From Woeseiaceae bacterium (GTDB lineage: Bacteria; Pseudomonadota; Gammaproteobacteria; Steroidobacterales; Woeseiaceae): a DNA stretch of 6,984 bases. The stretch lies in contig WTCH01000102.1 in the NCBI GenBank assembly GCA_013138675.1, positions 1-6,984 on the forward strand, in the 5' to 3' direction. Made by a program: the position numbers and the translations under genes. The notes under the pieces are model-generated. The model was not told the DNA's origin and did not search any database. It was given only the letters and a program-made list of their open reading frames with translations. This document shows positions 5,996 through 6,984 of this stretch, in pieces. Position 1 is the first letter of the stretch. Every line of letters starts with the position of its first letter.

Positions 5996-6862
5996 TTACT
6001 GTGAAACGGGGCTTGGACGATGCTCGAACTTGGCCAGCAAGTCGGCGACCTGCTCCCGCATCTGACGTCGGTCAACAATCATGTCGATGGCGCCGTGGTC
6101 CAGAAGAAATTCGCTGCGCTGGAATCCTTCGGGGAGCTTCTGCCTCACGGTCTGCTCGATGACGCGAGGGCCGGCAAATCCGATCAGGGCGTTGGGCTCG
6201 CCAATGTTGACGTCGCCAAGCATCGCGAGACTGGCTGAAACGCCGCCGGTCGTCGGGTCGGTCAGCACCGACACGTACGGCACACCTTTGTCGCCGAGCC
6301 TGGCGAGCGCGGCTGCCGTCTTCGCCATCTGCAACAGCGAAAATAGAGCTTCCTGCATTCTGGCACCACCGCTTGCAGCAAAAGAGATGAGCGGCATTCC
6401 GTTTTCTGCAGCGAAATTCGCCGCGCGTGCGAAACGCTCACCAACGACCGACCCCATGGAACCACCCATGAATCCAAACTCGAATGCGCAGACCACAACT
6501 GGCCGCCCCAGCAATGCGCCGCTGACCGACACGAGGGCGTCTTTCTCGCCGGTCTTTTTCTGTGCCAGCACGATACGATCACGATAGCGTTTGCTGTCAC
6601 GAAATTTGAGCGGGTCCTGCGGTTCGAGATTTCCGGACAGCTCTTTTTGAGAGTCCGGGTCGAGGAAGAAATTCAGGCGCTGTCGCGCACCGATACGCAG
6701 GTGGTGATCGCATTTTGGACACACCTGCAAATTGCGCTCGAGTTCATTGCGGTACAACTGGGCATCGCATTTCGGGCATTTGATCCATACGCCTTCCGGT
6801 ACCGAGCGCGTGCGCTTTTCGGTACTGATACGGGACGGCATTAACTTTTCGAACCAGGACAT
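5996..6862 (-). CDS. accD: Acetyl-CoA carboxylase carboxyltransferase subunit beta
   Basis: With AccA this subunit forms the carboxyltransferase that moves the carboxyl group from carboxybiotin on AccB to acetyl-CoA. The product, malonyl-CoA, commits carbon to fatty-acid synthesis in the cytoplasm. The 288-residue protein is full length (E. coli about 304). A four-cysteine zinc ribbon is intact near the N-terminus: C29, C32, C48 and C51. The crotonase-like carboxyltransferase core follows, with a glycine-rich segment at 130-144 (GFMGGSMGSVVGERF), SGGARMQE at 164-171, TDPTTGGVSAS at 201-211 and GFAGPRVIEQT at 228-238. The start has a well-placed TAGGA. folC follows after 6 bp in the same reading frame, implying one transcript. 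In E. coli the carboxyltransferase binds its own mRNAs through the zinc domain; since the ribbon is conserved, similar autoregulation is possible here, but this is inference. Confidence 0.97.
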   Translation of the reverse strand: MSWFEKLMPSRISTEKRTRSVPEGVWIKCPKCDAQLYRNELERNLQVCPKCDHHLRIGARQRLNFFLDPDSQKELSGNLEPQDPLKFRDSKRYRDRIVLAQKKTGEKDALVSVSGALLGRPVVVCAFEFGFMGGSMGSVVGERFARAANFAAENGMPLISFAASGGARMQEALFSLLQMAKTAAALARLGDKGVPYVSVLTDPTTGGVSASLAMLGDVNIGEPNALIGFAGPRVIEQTVRQKLPEGFQRSEFLLDHGAIDMIVDRRQMREQVADLLAKFEHRPSPVSQ

Positions 6863-6869
6863 TAAAACA

Positions 6870-6874
6870 TCCTA
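6870..6874 (-). promoter_or_regulatory. Ribosome binding site of accD
   Basis: On the minus strand TAGGA sits 7 nt before the ATG at 6860-6862. This is good Shine-Dalgarno spacing and fixes the accD start. No convincing -35/-10 pair was found in the gap, so accD may be read from a promoter further upstream. Confidence 0.6.
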
Positions 6875-6897
6875 TCTCAAATTTCGCTCAATGGAAG

Positions 6898-6918
6898 CCT
6901 GAATCAGAGTCTTTCAGG
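6898..6918. repeat. Short inverted repeat between truA and accD
   Basis: CCTGAA and TTCAGG form a 6-bp perfect inverted repeat with a 9-nt loop, in the 67-bp gap upstream of accD. No T-run follows on the minus strand, so it is not a canonical terminator. It could be a weak mRNA hairpin or a protein-binding site, or chance. Confidence 0.25.
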
Positions 6919-6929
6919 GTGCGAACATG

Positions 6930-6984
6930 TCAGTAATTGTGATTCGGATTCTCGGGCAAGTCGAACTCTTTCGGGTACCCGACA
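6930..6984 (-). CDS. truA: TruA C-terminus (tRNA pseudouridine synthase A), partial
   Basis: Only the last 17 codons and a TGA stop are in the window; the rest lies beyond the right edge. The frame reads VGYPKEFDLPENPNHNY. From memory, the E. coli TruA tail contains VDYPDRYDLP, so the V-x-YP-x-x-[FY]-DLP pattern matches. This frame also has mostly G or C at third codon positions, unlike the other two frames. TruA makes pseudouridine at positions 38-40 of the tRNA anticodon arm. In E. coli truA lies just upstream of the accD-folC-dedD-cvpA-purF block, which supports the call. The identification rests on a very short piece plus gene order, so it is likely but not certain. Confidence 0.65.
   Translation of the reverse strand, partial: VGYPKEFDLPENPNHNY

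Noticed and set aside
6875..6929. Sigma70 promoter directly upstream of accD
   Set aside because: Only a poor -10-like TAGGAT was seen, overlapping the ribosome binding site, with no -35 at suitable spacing.

Overview
This is a compact gammaproteobacterial housekeeping block. Every gene lies on the minus strand, so transcription runs from high to low coordinates. The order truA(3' end)-accD-folC-dedD-cvpA-purF is the arrangement known from Escherichia coli and relatives (E. coli has dedA between truA and accD). Together with MiaE and the fairly high GC content this points to a Gammaproteobacterium. The exact order or genus cannot be fixed; the repeat at the left end resembles REP elements common in Xanthomonas- and Pseudomonas-like genomes.

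Layout from right to left, in the direction of transcription. At 6930-6984 are the last residues of what looks like TruA (tRNA pseudouridine synthase). After a 67-bp gap with a good ribosome binding site comes accD (acetyl-CoA carboxylase beta subunit). folC (folate synthesis), then dedD (SPOR-domain septal protein), follow with gaps of 6 and 2 bp. A 79-bp gap holds a possible promoter for cvpA (membrane protein) and purF (first step of purine synthesis), which are 3 bp apart. A 75-bp gap with a perfect 9-bp inverted repeat separates purF from a less usual pair: a soluble Ser/Thr protein kinase carrying an N-terminal degenerate receiver domain, and miaE (tRNA hydroxylase), overlapping by 10 bp. 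The window ends in a REP-type repeat array with a 41-bp period and one inverted copy. That inverted copy runs into the end of miaE and supplies its stop codon.

Functionally the core block joins fatty-acid, folate and purine synthesis (folate supplies one-carbon units for purines) with cell-division and envelope proteins. The accessory part is the kinase-miaE pair. Its linkage suggests co-expression, but the sequence does not show what the kinase phosphorylates.

I see no wholly new system. The points most worth following are the pseudo-receiver/kinase fusion next to miaE and the REP array that forms the 3' end of miaE.
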